A stretch of DNA of 8,307 bases from positions 1-8,307 of the forward strand of contig JAIRRL010000089.1 of the NCBI GenBank assembly GCA_031255985.1, in the 5' to 3' direction. The translations under genes and the position numbers were made by a program. This DNA is from Gracilibacteraceae bacterium. Lineage in GTDB: Bacteria > Bacillota > Desulfitobacteriia > Desulfitobacteriales > Syntrophobotulaceae. Below are positions 1 through 6,445 of the stretch, piece by piece. Every line of letters starts with the position of its first letter. Within the stretch, counting starts at the first letter, position 1. Below the pieces are notes generated by a model. The model searched no databases, had not been told where the DNA came from, and saw only the letters and a program-made list of their open reading frames with translations.

Positions 1-34
1 ACCGCGATGCTCCGTCCGCTGGATGAAGGATCGC

Positions 35-1378
35 TCAACGCCTCGCTCCCAGAAGCGCCCTTTCCAGCCCCCGGACAACTTCGCGGTGGACGTCTTCGTC
101 TTCACCATCGTACTTCCAAGGCAACGCCCTTTGGCCCTTTATGCCGCCTTTCCACGCATGGTCAGGGGGCGGCGTGACAACGCCTCGCTCCTTCGCGGGC
201 GCGGGCGCTGGAGCCTGCTTCCGGCGCTTTGAAGGGATGAATGGCAGCACGTCGAACACCTTGCCCTTGTAGGCGGCTTTGATGCCTATCGTTGGGCCGA
301 ACAGCACGTCGATCTTCGATTTCGCTGGCAGTGGCGGTGAGTCGGCACTGTACGCGATTTGGTAAGATTTGCCGCTGTACGAGAACACCCCGCCGGCGTC
401 GATGACCCTCTTCTCCTTGATGCAAAGGATCGTGTCCAGATCCTCGCTGTCCCTGAGCTTCCTGAAAACGCTCTCAGCGTTCTCCGGCTCGACGGCGAAC
501 ATGCTGTTGAATGCGTAGACGTAGCGTTCCAGGAACTCGTTCGCCTCCTCCATCGTGGTAATGCCGTTCAGGGCAAATTCTACCGGTAGGCGGCTCTGGA
601 GGGTGTCCCACAGGCGCTCAACCCTGCCCTTTGCCTGCGGCGACCTGGCGGCGATCAGGTTGATGCCCAGCTCTTTCAGAGCACGCCCGAACTGCGTGTC
701 GTTCACGGGCACAGATGCGTCGATCTCGTGCTTTTTCGTGTTCGGCGACTGAAAAATGGTGTGCCGGTCGGCATATATCGCCGCAGGAACCCCGAAATTG
801 TCTATTGTCCTGCGCACCACCTCGTAATAGCCTGGAGTGCACTCATTCTTGCACATGTACAGCCCTGTTATCTGTCCAGTCGCGTCGTCGATGCCCCCGT
901 GCAGGGCGTACCTCCTGCGGTCTCCCTGGAACCAGGCGAACGACGTGGCGTCTGTCTGGATCAGTAGCCCAGCCTGTGGTCTCCGCTTCCTCCGCCTGTG
1001 GGGCTTGAATCTGCGTCTCGTCTTTGGCGAGGCCGCGCCTTCGCCCCGCAACAGCTTGTAAAGCGTCGAGTAGGATATCTCGATGCTATGTCTCTCTGAA
1101 AGCAGCTCTTGGAAGTGCTTGAAATTGCAGCCCTTGTATGCCGGCCCTTTGAAAATGCCAATAATCTCCTCCCTTCTGGGCTCAGTGATTTTGCTGGCTG
1201 GCGCCCGCCCGGCGTTGCCGTGGAGTACCGCGGCAACACCACGGATTGCCACTTCCTTTTTGAGGCGCTTGACTTGTCGGTTGGATAGCCCCAAGGCGAT
1301 AGCGGCCTCGCCGACAGTGATGTACCCTGCGATTGCTTTGGTGATGATGTCGTACCTGGTTAGCTGCTTCGTACTCAT
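35..1378 (-). CDS. ISNCY-family (IS1202-like) DDE transposase
   Basis: This protein would cut and join the ends of the insertion sequence. Counting from the ATG at 1378 (447 aa), an N-terminal helix-turn-helix covers about residues 9-46, with the motif GEAAIALGLSNRQVKRL. A basic RRR/KRR-rich linker follows at about 121-134. An RNase H-like integrase core then carries the likely catalytic acids D143 (IQTDAT), D204 (IYADRH) and E254 (SPQAKGRVERLW). The motifs TQFGRALKELG and SPQAKGRVERL are typical of ISNCY/IS1202-type transposases. A C-terminal domain and a Pro/Ala-Lys tail complete a full-length protein with no frameshift. The start at 1378 is preferred because AAAAGGA lies about 10 bases upstream. 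An in-frame ATG at 1399 would add seven residues but has no good ribosome site. Nothing in the frame suggests it is inactive. Confidence 0.9.
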   Translation of the reverse strand: MSTKQLTRYDIITKAIAGYITVGEAAIALGLSNRQVKRLKKEVAIRGVAAVLHGNAGRAPASKITEPRREEIIGIFKGPAYKGCNFKHFQELLSERHSIEISYSTLYKLLRGEGAASPKTRRRFKPHRRRKRRPQAGLLIQTDATSFAWFQGDRRRYALHGGIDDATGQITGLYMCKNECTPGYYEVVRRTIDNFGVPAAIYADRHTIFQSPNTKKHEIDASVPVNDTQFGRALKELGINLIAARSPQAKGRVERLWDTLQSRLPVEFALNGITTMEEANEFLERYVYAFNSMFAVEPENAESVFRKLRDSEDLDTILCIKEKRVIDAGGVFSYSGKSYQIAYSADSPPLPAKSKIDVLFGPTIGIKAAYKGKVFDVLPFIPSKRRKQAPAPAPAKERGVVTPPPDHAWKGGIKGQRALPWKYDGEDEDVHREVVRGLERALLGARR

Positions 1379-1380
1379 GA

Positions 1381-1468
1381 TGATAATGTCCTTTTCCATG
1401 CCACCATTTTACACCATTTTGGATGGGGGTGACATTTTCCCAAGATAGTTTACAAGGTGACATTATCA
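1381..1468. repeat. Short inverted and direct repeats at the IS end
   Basis: TGATAATGTC (1381-1390) and GACATTATCA (1459-1468) form a perfect 10-bp inverted repeat about 68 bases apart. GGTGACATT is directly repeated at 1428-1436 and 1456-1464, 28 bp apart, close to three helical turns. CACCATTTT is repeated at 1402-1410 and 1412-1420, a 10-bp period. These repeats sit between the transposase start and the presumed element end, where transposase-binding sites and the transposase promoter are expected. The role is inferred; the repeats themselves are read directly from the sequence. Confidence 0.6.
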
Positions 1469-1499
1469 CTTAATAACCACAGGCGCCTGTCGAAATTGC

Positions 1500-1528
1500 T
1501 TGACAGCTTTCTTGAAATATGCTATGAT
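1500..1528 (+). promoter_or_regulatory. Sigma-70-type promoter of tRNA-Gln
   Basis: A perfect TTGACA -35 box (1500-1505) is followed after exactly 17 bases by TATGAT (1523-1528), one mismatch from the TATAAT consensus. Transcription should start near 1535, about 13 bases before the tRNA, which leaves a short 5' leader. This is the only strong housekeeping promoter I see ahead of the rightward genes. Its -35 box begins about 29 bases after the presumed IS end. Confidence 0.85.
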
Positions 1529-1547
1529 TTCATCCGTCAATATCAAT

Positions 1548-1621
1548 TGGGGTATCGCCAAGCGGTAAGGCATCGGACTCTGACTCCGACATCGGTGGTT
1601 CGAATCCATCTACCCCAGCCA
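1548..1621 (+). tRNA. tRNA-Gln (anticodon CTG), CCA encoded
   Basis: The sequence folds as a complete cloverleaf. The acceptor stem is TGGGGTA (1548-1554) with TACCCCA (1611-1617). The D-arm pairs GCC with GGC around AAGCGGTAA. The anticodon stem pairs TCGGA with TCCGA around the loop CTCTGAC, giving anticodon CTG, which reads CAG glutamine codons. The T-arm pairs GGTGG with CCATC around TTCGAAT. G1618 is the discriminator base and CCA (1619-1621) is encoded. The weak U-A first acceptor pair is typical of bacterial tRNA-Gln. It is flanked by its own promoter and terminator. Confidence 0.96.
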
Positions 1622-1629
1622 GTTTTGCC

Positions 1630-1661
1630 ACCGTGCGGACGAAATGCCGGCACGGTTTTTT
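1630..1661 (+). terminator. Rho-independent terminator after tRNA-Gln
   Basis: ACCGTGC (1630-1636) pairs with GCACGGT (1650-1656), and the stem runs directly into a six-T tract (1656-1661). Two more G-C pairs across a bulged G could extend it inward. It starts about 9 bases after the tRNA CCA end, so it should end the tRNA transcript. It also lies only 32 bases ahead of potA, so it could set how much tRNA-promoter transcription reads into the pot genes; that second role is inference. Confidence 0.85.
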
Positions 1662-1693
1662 ACAAAACAGGAAGGGAGTTGAGACGGGCAAGA

Positions 1694-2761
1694 ATGGCGC
1701 AAGCTGAGGAAATCATCCGTTTAAAAGATATTTGCATGGACTATGGAGGAGGACTTGTCCTGGACAAGCTGAATCTGTATATCCTGAAAAATGAATTTAT
1801 TACGCTCCTTGGGCCAAGCGGCTGCGGCAAGACGACAACGCTTCGCATCATCGGCGGTTTTGAACAGCAAACCAGTGGGGACATTCTGTTTGAGGGCAAA
1901 AGCATAAGTCATCTGCCGCCCTTTGCCCGGAAAGTCAACACTGTTTTTCAACATTATGCGCTTTTTTCGCATATGAACGTGTACGAAAACGTGGCTTTCG
2001 GCCTGCGGATCAAAAAACTGTCCGAGCCGGAAATCGCGCGCAAGGTGGGCGGCGTCCTCGAACTCATGAGTTTGCCCGGATTTGAAAAAAGGGAGATCGA
2101 TTCCTTGAGCGGCGGTCAGCGGCAGCGGGTCGCCATCGCCCGCGCCGTGGTCAACGAGCCGCTGGTGCTTTTGCTGGACGAGCCTTTGGGGGCGCTGGAT
2201 CTGAAACTGCGCAAGGAAATGCAGATCGAGCTGAAAAACATCCAGCAAAGCCTCGGCATCACCTTTGTTTTCGTCACCCACGACCAGGAAGAGGCCCTGA
2301 CCATGTCCGACACGATCGCCGTTATGAAGGACGGGCTGATACAGCAAATCGGCGCGCCCATTGATATATACAACGAACCGAAAAACGAATTCGTCGCCGG
2401 TTTTATCGGCGAGAGCAATATCATGGACGGCGTCATGCACGCCGATTACCGCGTCAGCTTCGCCGGCCGGTCGTTTCAATGCGTGGATAAAGGATTTGCC
2501 CCGGACGAGGCCATCGACGTCGTCATCCGGCCGGAGGACGTCAAGCTGACGCCGGCCGCCGCCGGGATGCTGCGCGGCGTCGTGAACTCCGTCATTTTCA
2601 AGGGCGTGCATTACGAGATGATGGTCAGCGTCGGCGGGCGGGAATGGATGCTGCATAACACGCAAATGGCGCCGGTCGGGGAGGAAATAGGCCTCGACAT
2701 TTATCCGGACGATATTCACGTCATGAAAAAAGGAAAAAAACTTGAAGAAAAAACTGCTTAA
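1694..2761 (+). CDS. potA: Spermidine/putrescine ABC transporter ATP-binding protein
   Basis: This 355-aa cytoplasmic ATPase would drive polyamine import through PotB and PotC. It has Walker A GPSGCGKT (residues 40-47), Q-loop Q86 in VFQHYALF, signature LSGGQRQR (138-145), Walker B LVLLLDEP (157-164) and switch histidine H196 in THDQEEAL. The sequence GFIGESNI (237-243) leads into a C-terminal TOBE regulatory domain to about residue 345, containing VIRPEDV. Length and order fit PotA. The ATG at 1694 is chosen because the open frame further upstream runs through the tRNA gene. AAGGGAG (1672-1678) lies about 15 bases before it, a rather long spacing. The 3' end overlaps potB by 20 bases. Specificity for polyamines over other substrates of this ABC class comes mainly from the potD neighbour. 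Confidence 0.95.
   Translation: MAQAEEIIRLKDICMDYGGGLVLDKLNLYILKNEFITLLGPSGCGKTTTLRIIGGFEQQTSGDILFEGKSISHLPPFARKVNTVFQHYALFSHMNVYENVAFGLRIKKLSEPEIARKVGGVLELMSLPGFEKREIDSLSGGQRQRVAIARAVVNEPLVLLLDEPLGALDLKLRKEMQIELKNIQQSLGITFVFVTHDQEEALTMSDTIAVMKDGLIQQIGAPIDIYNEPKNEFVAGFIGESNIMDGVMHADYRVSFAGRSFQCVDKGFAPDEAIDVVIRPEDVKLTPAAAGMLRGVVNSVIFKGVHYEMMVSVGGREWMLHNTQMAPVGEEIGLDIYPDDIHVMKKGKKLEEKTA
2729..2734 (+). promoter_or_regulatory. Ribosome binding site of potB inside potA
   Basis: AAAGGA lies within the last codons of potA and ends 7 bases before the TTG at 2742. It supports TTG as the potB start, since no ATG is available at the matching place, and implies that potB translation is coupled to that of potA. 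Confidence 0.7.
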
Positions 2762-3563
2762 CGGGCCGTATCTGGCCTGGATGCTGCTTTTTGCCATCGC
2801 GCCCCTGTTTATCGTCGTCTGGTACGCTCTGACAGCGGAAATCGGCGGGGAAAGGAGTTTTTCCCTTGCCAATCTGCAGCGCGTCTTTGAGCCGATTTAT
2901 CTGCGCGTCATCTGGCATTCACTCAAATTGGCTGTAATCAGCACGTTTTTATGCTTTCTCTTGGGCTACCCCGCCGCCCTGATTCTGGCCAGCCGGCCCT
3001 TCCGCCGCCGCACCATTCTGGTCGTGCTGATCGTGCTGCCGATGTGGATGAATTTTCTCGCGCGCACTTACGCCTGGCTGAGTCTTCTGGAAAAAAACGG
3101 CGTCATCAACTCCGTCCTGGCTTTTCTGGGACTGCCGGCGCTCAACATCCTCTACACGGACGCGGCCGTCGTCCTCGGCATGGTTTATAATTTTCTCCCC
3201 TTCATGATTTTGCCGATTTATTCCGTTTTATACAAAATCGACCATTCGCAAATCGAGGCGGCGCAAGACCTCGGCGCCACGCCTCTGATCACCTTCCAGC
3301 GGGTTATTTTCCCTCAAAGCCTGGCCGGGGCGCTGTCCGGCGTCGTCATGGTCTTTATGCCGGCGATGACGACCTTCGTTATCTCCCGTCTGCTCGGCGG
3401 CGGTCAGTACACGCTGATTGGCAACCTGATTGAACAGCAGTTTCTAACCACATATGACTGGGGCTTCGGCTCCGCCCTTTCTCTTTTTCTCATGGCCCTC
3501 TTGATCGTGATGGGCGGCCTGCTCATGCGCTCGCGCGGAGATAACGAAGGGGGATTATGGTGA
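2742..3563 (+). CDS. potB: Spermidine/putrescine ABC transporter permease PotB
   Basis: This 273-aa inner-membrane protein would form one half of the polyamine channel with PotC. Six hydrophobic segments are visible at about residues 9-29, 61-83, 92-112, 141-163, 197-217 and 244-263. The cytoplasmic loop that docks on the ATPase carries the EAA motif: EAAQDLGATPLITFQ (172-186) followed by RVIFPQS. MWMNFLARTYAW (101-112) is characteristic of PotB-type permeases. The start is TTG at 2742, supported by AAAGGA 7 bases upstream; the first 20 bases overlap the end of potA in another frame. The 3' end overlaps potC by 7 bases. The length is normal for the family and no break is seen. Confidence 0.94.
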   Translation: MKKKLLNGPYLAWMLLFAIAPLFIVVWYALTAEIGGERSFSLANLQRVFEPIYLRVIWHSLKLAVISTFLCFLLGYPAALILASRPFRRRTILVVLIVLPMWMNFLARTYAWLSLLEKNGVINSVLAFLGLPALNILYTDAAVVLGMVYNFLPFMILPIYSVLYKIDHSQIEAAQDLGATPLITFQRVIFPQSLAGALSGVVMVFMPAMTTFVISRLLGGGQYTLIGNLIEQQFLTTYDWGFGSALSLFLMALLIVMGGLLMRSRGDNEGGLW

Positions 3564-4336
3564 AAAATATCGGTTCCCGCGTCTATCTCGCCCTCCTTTT
3601 TATTTTCCTCTACGCCCCCATCGCCGTACTCATGATTTTTTCCTTCAACAGCGCCCGCTCGCGCGGCGTCTGGGGCGGCTTCACCTTGGACTGGTACGTC
3701 CAGCTTTTTCACGACCGTCAGATCATGTCCGCCCTTTACTATACGGTTACCTGCGCCCTGCTGGCTTCGGTTATCGCCACTGTCCTCGGCACGGTGGCGG
3801 CCATCAGCCTTTCCGGGATGCGCGGCCTGCCCAGGGCGCTGACTACTTATCTCGTGTACCTGCCCATGATCAACCCGGATATTGTCATGGGCCTTTCCCT
3901 CATGCTCCTGTTCATCTCCCTCAAAATCCCCCTGGGCTTTGTCTCCATGCTCCTGGCTCACGTCACCTTTTGCCTGCCTTTCGTCATTTTGTCCGTCCTG
4001 CCGAAACTGAAACAGACGCAGGCCGATCTTTACGACGCCGCCCTGGATCTGGGGGCCAAACCGCTCATGGCCTACAGCAAAGTCATTATTCCTCAGATCA
4101 TGCCCGGCATCCTCACGGGGTTCTTGCTCGCCTTCACTATGTCGATCGACGATTTCGTCGTCAGTTTTTTTGCCACCGGCAACGGCGTGACCAATGTGGC
4201 GATCACGATCTACGCCATGGCCCGACGCGGCATGAACCCGAAAATCAACGCCCTGCTCACCATAATGTTCGCGGGGGTGATTCTGCTGCTGTTTGTGGCC
4301 AACAGGCGGATAGCGGACGCCAAACCCCGGCGATGA
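3557..4336 (+). CDS. potC: Spermidine/putrescine ABC transporter permease PotC
   Basis: This 259-aa permease is the second channel subunit. Hydrophobic segments lie at about residues 9-29, 61-85, 97-121, 128-147, 182-205 and 232-248. An EAA-like loop, DAALDLGAKPLMAYSKVIIP (160-179), would contact PotA. TMSIDDFVVSFF (194-205) is a hallmark of PotC-type permeases, as is FSFNSARSR near the N-terminus. The ATG at 3557 overlaps the potB stop. GAAGGGGG ends only 3 bases before it, so GTG at 3560 is an alternative start with better spacing and one residue fewer. A 118-bp gap follows before potD. The protein is complete and normal in length. Confidence 0.94.
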   Translation: MVKNIGSRVYLALLFIFLYAPIAVLMIFSFNSARSRGVWGGFTLDWYVQLFHDRQIMSALYYTVTCALLASVIATVLGTVAAISLSGMRGLPRALTTYLVYLPMINPDIVMGLSLMLLFISLKIPLGFVSMLLAHVTFCLPFVILSVLPKLKQTQADLYDAALDLGAKPLMAYSKVIIPQIMPGILTGFLLAFTMSIDDFVVSFFATGNGVTNVAITIYAMARRGMNPKINALLTIMFAGVILLLFVANRRIADAKPRR

Positions 4337-4454
4337 CAAAAAGCCCGCCCGCTTCGCGCCCGCCCCCGCTTTCGCCCCCGTTCCCGCAGAGTGAACCCGG
4401 CCGGCGGCCGCAGCGTCCATATACCATCATATCAATATTTTAGGAGGAAAATCA
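4337..4454 (+). other. potC-potD intergenic region with C-rich tract
   Basis: The first half is strongly C-rich on the plus strand. Runs of three or more C lie at 4344-4346, 4348-4350, 4359-4361, 4363-4367, 4375-4379 and 4383-4385. The last four are separated by 1, 7 and 3 bases, so the minus strand meets the usual G-quadruplex rule of four G3+ runs with loops of 1-7. The second half turns AT-rich (about 4418-4441) and ends at the potD ribosome site. I find no convincing promoter pair and no hairpin with a T-run. An RNA-level or promoter role is possible but not shown. Confidence 0.6.
4442..4447 (+). promoter_or_regulatory. Strong ribosome binding site of potD
   Basis: A perfect AGGAGG ends 7 bases before the TTG at 4455. 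It fixes that TTG as the potD start, because the residues that follow (MKKN) begin a proper lipoprotein signal. It is the strongest Shine-Dalgarno site in the operon, consistent with more binding protein than permease being needed. Confidence 0.85.
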
Positions 4455-5516
4455 TTGAAAAAAAATTCGGTCTCCGCGAAATCCTGGGTTTTCGGCGCGC
4501 TGTTTCTCGCCTGCGCCCTCCTGCTCGCCGGTTGCGGCGGCGGCGGCGCGGAAACAATTATCGTTTACAACTGGGGAGATTATATCGATCAGTCGGTATT
4601 GCGCGATTTTGAGCAGGAATCCGGCGTCAAAGTTATCTACGAGGAATTCGACACAAATGAAAGCATGTACGCGAAAATCAAGGCGGGCGGTACGGCTTAC
4701 GATGTAGCTATTCCTTCGGACTACATGATCAAGCGCATGATTGACGAGGGCGGTCTGGAAAAAATTAACATGGACAATGTCCCCAATTTTTCTTTGATTG
4801 AAAACCGTTTCAAAAGCTTGTATTACGATCCGCTGGATGAATATTCCGTCCCTTATTTCTGGGGAACGGTGGGCATATTGTACAACAAAACGATGGTGGA
4901 CGACCCGGTGGACAGCTGGGCGATTCTCTGGGATGAAAAATACGCGAAAGAGATTTTCATGCTGGACAGTCAGCGCGATTCCATCGGCATCACCTTGAAA
5001 CTGCTCGGCTATTCCCTGAACAGCCGCGACGAAATGGAACTGGAAGCGGCCAAGGCGAAACTGATTGAGCAGATGCCCCTTGTGCAAGCCTATGTGGGGG
5101 ACGAAGTGAAGGACAAAATGATCGCCGGCGAAGGCGCTCTGGCGGTGGTCTGGTCGGGCGACGCCCTGAACATGATGCAGGAAAACGAAGATCTTGATTT
5201 TGCCCTGCCGCGGGAAGGAACTAATATCTGGACTGACTCCATGGTCATTCCGGCGACGAGCGGGCATAAGGAAGCGGCGGAAAAATTCATTAATTTCATG
5301 TGCAGAACGGATATCGCCGCCCGCAACTGCGATTACATCAATTATTCCACGCCGCAGACGGAAGTGCTGCAGGCGCTGCCGGAAGAAGTGAAGACGGATG
5401 TCCGCTTCTATCCGGGCGCGAACGACCTGGCGCAATCGGAGTTTTTTGAAGATTTGGCGGCAATGCTGCCGGTGTACGACCGCATCTGGACCGAGGTCAA
5501 ATCGGCTTACCACTGA
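4455..5516 (+). CDS. potD: Spermidine/putrescine-binding lipoprotein PotD
   Basis: This 353-aa extracytoplasmic receptor would capture polyamine and deliver it to PotBC. The N-terminus has a basic start, a hydrophobic stretch (about 11-25) and lipobox LAGC with C27 as the lipid anchor, followed by a short Gly linker. The mature part is a type-I/PotD-like binding protein. The polyamine-site residues of E. coli PotD have plausible counterparts: W40, D42 and Y43 in NWGDYI, W136 in FWGTVG, D171 in MLDSQRD, W233 in VVWSGDA, and W259 and D261 in IWTDSMVIP. The spacing W233-W259-D261 equals that of W229-W255-D257 in the E. coli protein. This supports polyamine rather than sugar or iron binding; whether spermidine or putrescine is preferred cannot be read. 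The start is TTG. Confidence 0.95.
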   Translation: MKKNSVSAKSWVFGALFLACALLLAGCGGGGAETIIVYNWGDYIDQSVLRDFEQESGVKVIYEEFDTNESMYAKIKAGGTAYDVAIPSDYMIKRMIDEGGLEKINMDNVPNFSLIENRFKSLYYDPLDEYSVPYFWGTVGILYNKTMVDDPVDSWAILWDEKYAKEIFMLDSQRDSIGITLKLLGYSLNSRDEMELEAAKAKLIEQMPLVQAYVGDEVKDKMIAGEGALAVVWSGDALNMMQENEDLDFALPREGTNIWTDSMVIPATSGHKEAAEKFINFMCRTDIAARNCDYINYSTPQTEVLQALPEEVKTDVRFYPGANDLAQSEFFEDLAAMLPVYDRIWTEVKSAYH

Positions 5517-5554
5517 GCAGAAAGCTTATCACAGAAAAGAAAGGCATAGGATCG

Positions 5555-6397
5555 ATGGCGATTAAAATTGTTTGCGACAGCACTTGTGACATTGACAAAG
5601 CTTGGACGGAGGCGAACGGCGTTATCATCACCCCTTTGAAGGTGATGTTCGGGACGGAAGAATACGCGGACGGCGTGACCCTTTCCAAGGAACAATACTA
5701 CGCGAAACTGTCCGACGGCAAGGTTCTGCCGACCACCAGCCAGGTGACGCCCAGCGAATTCAGCGATATTTTCAGCCGAATTCTGGCGGCGGGCGACGAG
5801 GTGCTGTCGATCTCCCTTGCCAGCGCTCTCAGCGGCACCTATCAGTCGGCGGTGTTCGCGAAAAACGCTTTAGGCAGCGACCGGATTTATCTGTTTGATT
5901 CTCACGCCGCCACCTGCAGTCTCGCCCTGGTGGTACGCATCGCCGTGCAGCTGCGGGACGCCGGTCTCCCGGCGGCGGAAATTCTGGCCCGGCTGGAAAG
6001 TCTCCGCCCTAAAGTGCGCCTGTGCATCTGCCTGGACACCTTGCGTTTTCTGAAACTCGGCGGCCGCCTGCCAGCTTCCTCCGCTTTCATCGGCGAGCTG
6101 CTCAATATCAAACCCATCCTGACTTTGGACGAGGGGAAAGTCGTCATCATGGAAAAGAAACGCAGCCTGCCCAAGGCCTTTGAATGGATGGCCGCCAAAA
6201 TAAAAGCAACCGGCCTCAACCCGGAATACCCGGTTTGTTTCGGCCACAGCAACTCGCCCCAGGGTCTGGCGGCCATGGCCGGGTATTTGAGCGACAACGG
6301 CGTCGCTCTGCCCGATCCGCTGACCGTGATCATCGGCGCCGTTATTTCCACCCACACCGGGCCGGGGGCCGTCGGCCTGGCCTATATCGAACAGTAA
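5555..6397 (+). CDS. DegV-family fatty-acid-binding protein
   Basis: This 280-aa cytoplasmic protein belongs to the DegV family, whose studied members (FakB) hold a fatty acid for phosphorylation by FakA. Family signatures run along its length: DSTCD (8-12), TTSQVTPSEF (60-69), SALSGTYQS (90-98), FDSHAA (114-119), LDTLRFLKLGGR (160-171), IKPIL (185-189) and THTGPGAVG (266-274). Length matches the family. It starts 38 bases after potD with no terminator between, so co-transcription is likely; AAAGG and AGG lie 10 and 4 bases before the ATG. No fakA-like kinase gene is in view. The acyl-chain preference, and any link to polyamine uptake, cannot be judged from sequence. Confidence 0.94.
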   Translation: MAIKIVCDSTCDIDKAWTEANGVIITPLKVMFGTEEYADGVTLSKEQYYAKLSDGKVLPTTSQVTPSEFSDIFSRILAAGDEVLSISLASALSGTYQSAVFAKNALGSDRIYLFDSHAATCSLALVVRIAVQLRDAGLPAAEILARLESLRPKVRLCICLDTLRFLKLGGRLPASSAFIGELLNIKPILTLDEGKVVIMEKKRSLPKAFEWMAAKIKATGLNPEYPVCFGHSNSPQGLAAMAGYLSDNGVALPDPLTVIIGAVISTHTGPGAVGLAYIEQ

Positions 6398-6445
6398 AGC
6401 GGCGTTTAAGCCGGCGCCGGCAGGAATTCGGGGGGATCTGGAATC

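Larger units (their letters stand above)
1..1471 (-). mobile_element. Insertion sequence, ISNCY/IS1202-like, one end only
   Basis: The transposase gene at 35-1378 and the repeat-rich stretch just upstream of it (about 1379-1471) look like one end of an insertion sequence. GGTGACATT occurs at 1428-1436 and 1456-1464. The 10-bp sequence TGATAATGTC at 1381-1390 is the exact inverse of GACATTATCA at 1459-1468. The boundary near 1471 is inferred from where these repeats stop and the tRNA promoter region begins; no target duplication can be shown. The other end lies before position 1, because bases 1-34 hold no matching inverted repeat. There is a single transposase frame, with no passenger gene in view. 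Confidence 0.55.

Noticed and set aside
1457..1693. N-terminal extension of potA back to 1457
   Set aside because: It would run through the tRNA-Gln gene and its terminator; PotA homology begins at the ATG at 1694.
1721..2872. Long open frame on the minus strand opposite potA
   Set aside because: It lies antisense to a PotA with all ABC motifs, its translation is His/Asp/Gln-rich without recognisable domains, and GC-rich third positions commonly create such shadow frames.
3404..4420. Long minus-strand open frame opposite potB and potC
   Set aside because: The predicted protein is low in complexity (Gly/His/Asp-rich) and is a mirror of two clearly conserved permeases.
4452..5513. Minus-strand frame almost exactly covering potD
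   Set aside because: Codon-for-codon antisense of potD with no ribosome site or known domain.
5517..5554. Possible terminator or promoter between potD and the DegV gene
   Set aside because: No hairpin with a T-run and no -35/-10 pair can be found in these 38 bases.
6410..6421. Perfect palindrome GCCGGCGCCGGC after the DegV gene, considered as a terminator
   Set aside because: There is no T-run after it and no loop-forming spacer; 12-bp GC palindromes are expected by chance in such GC-rich DNA.
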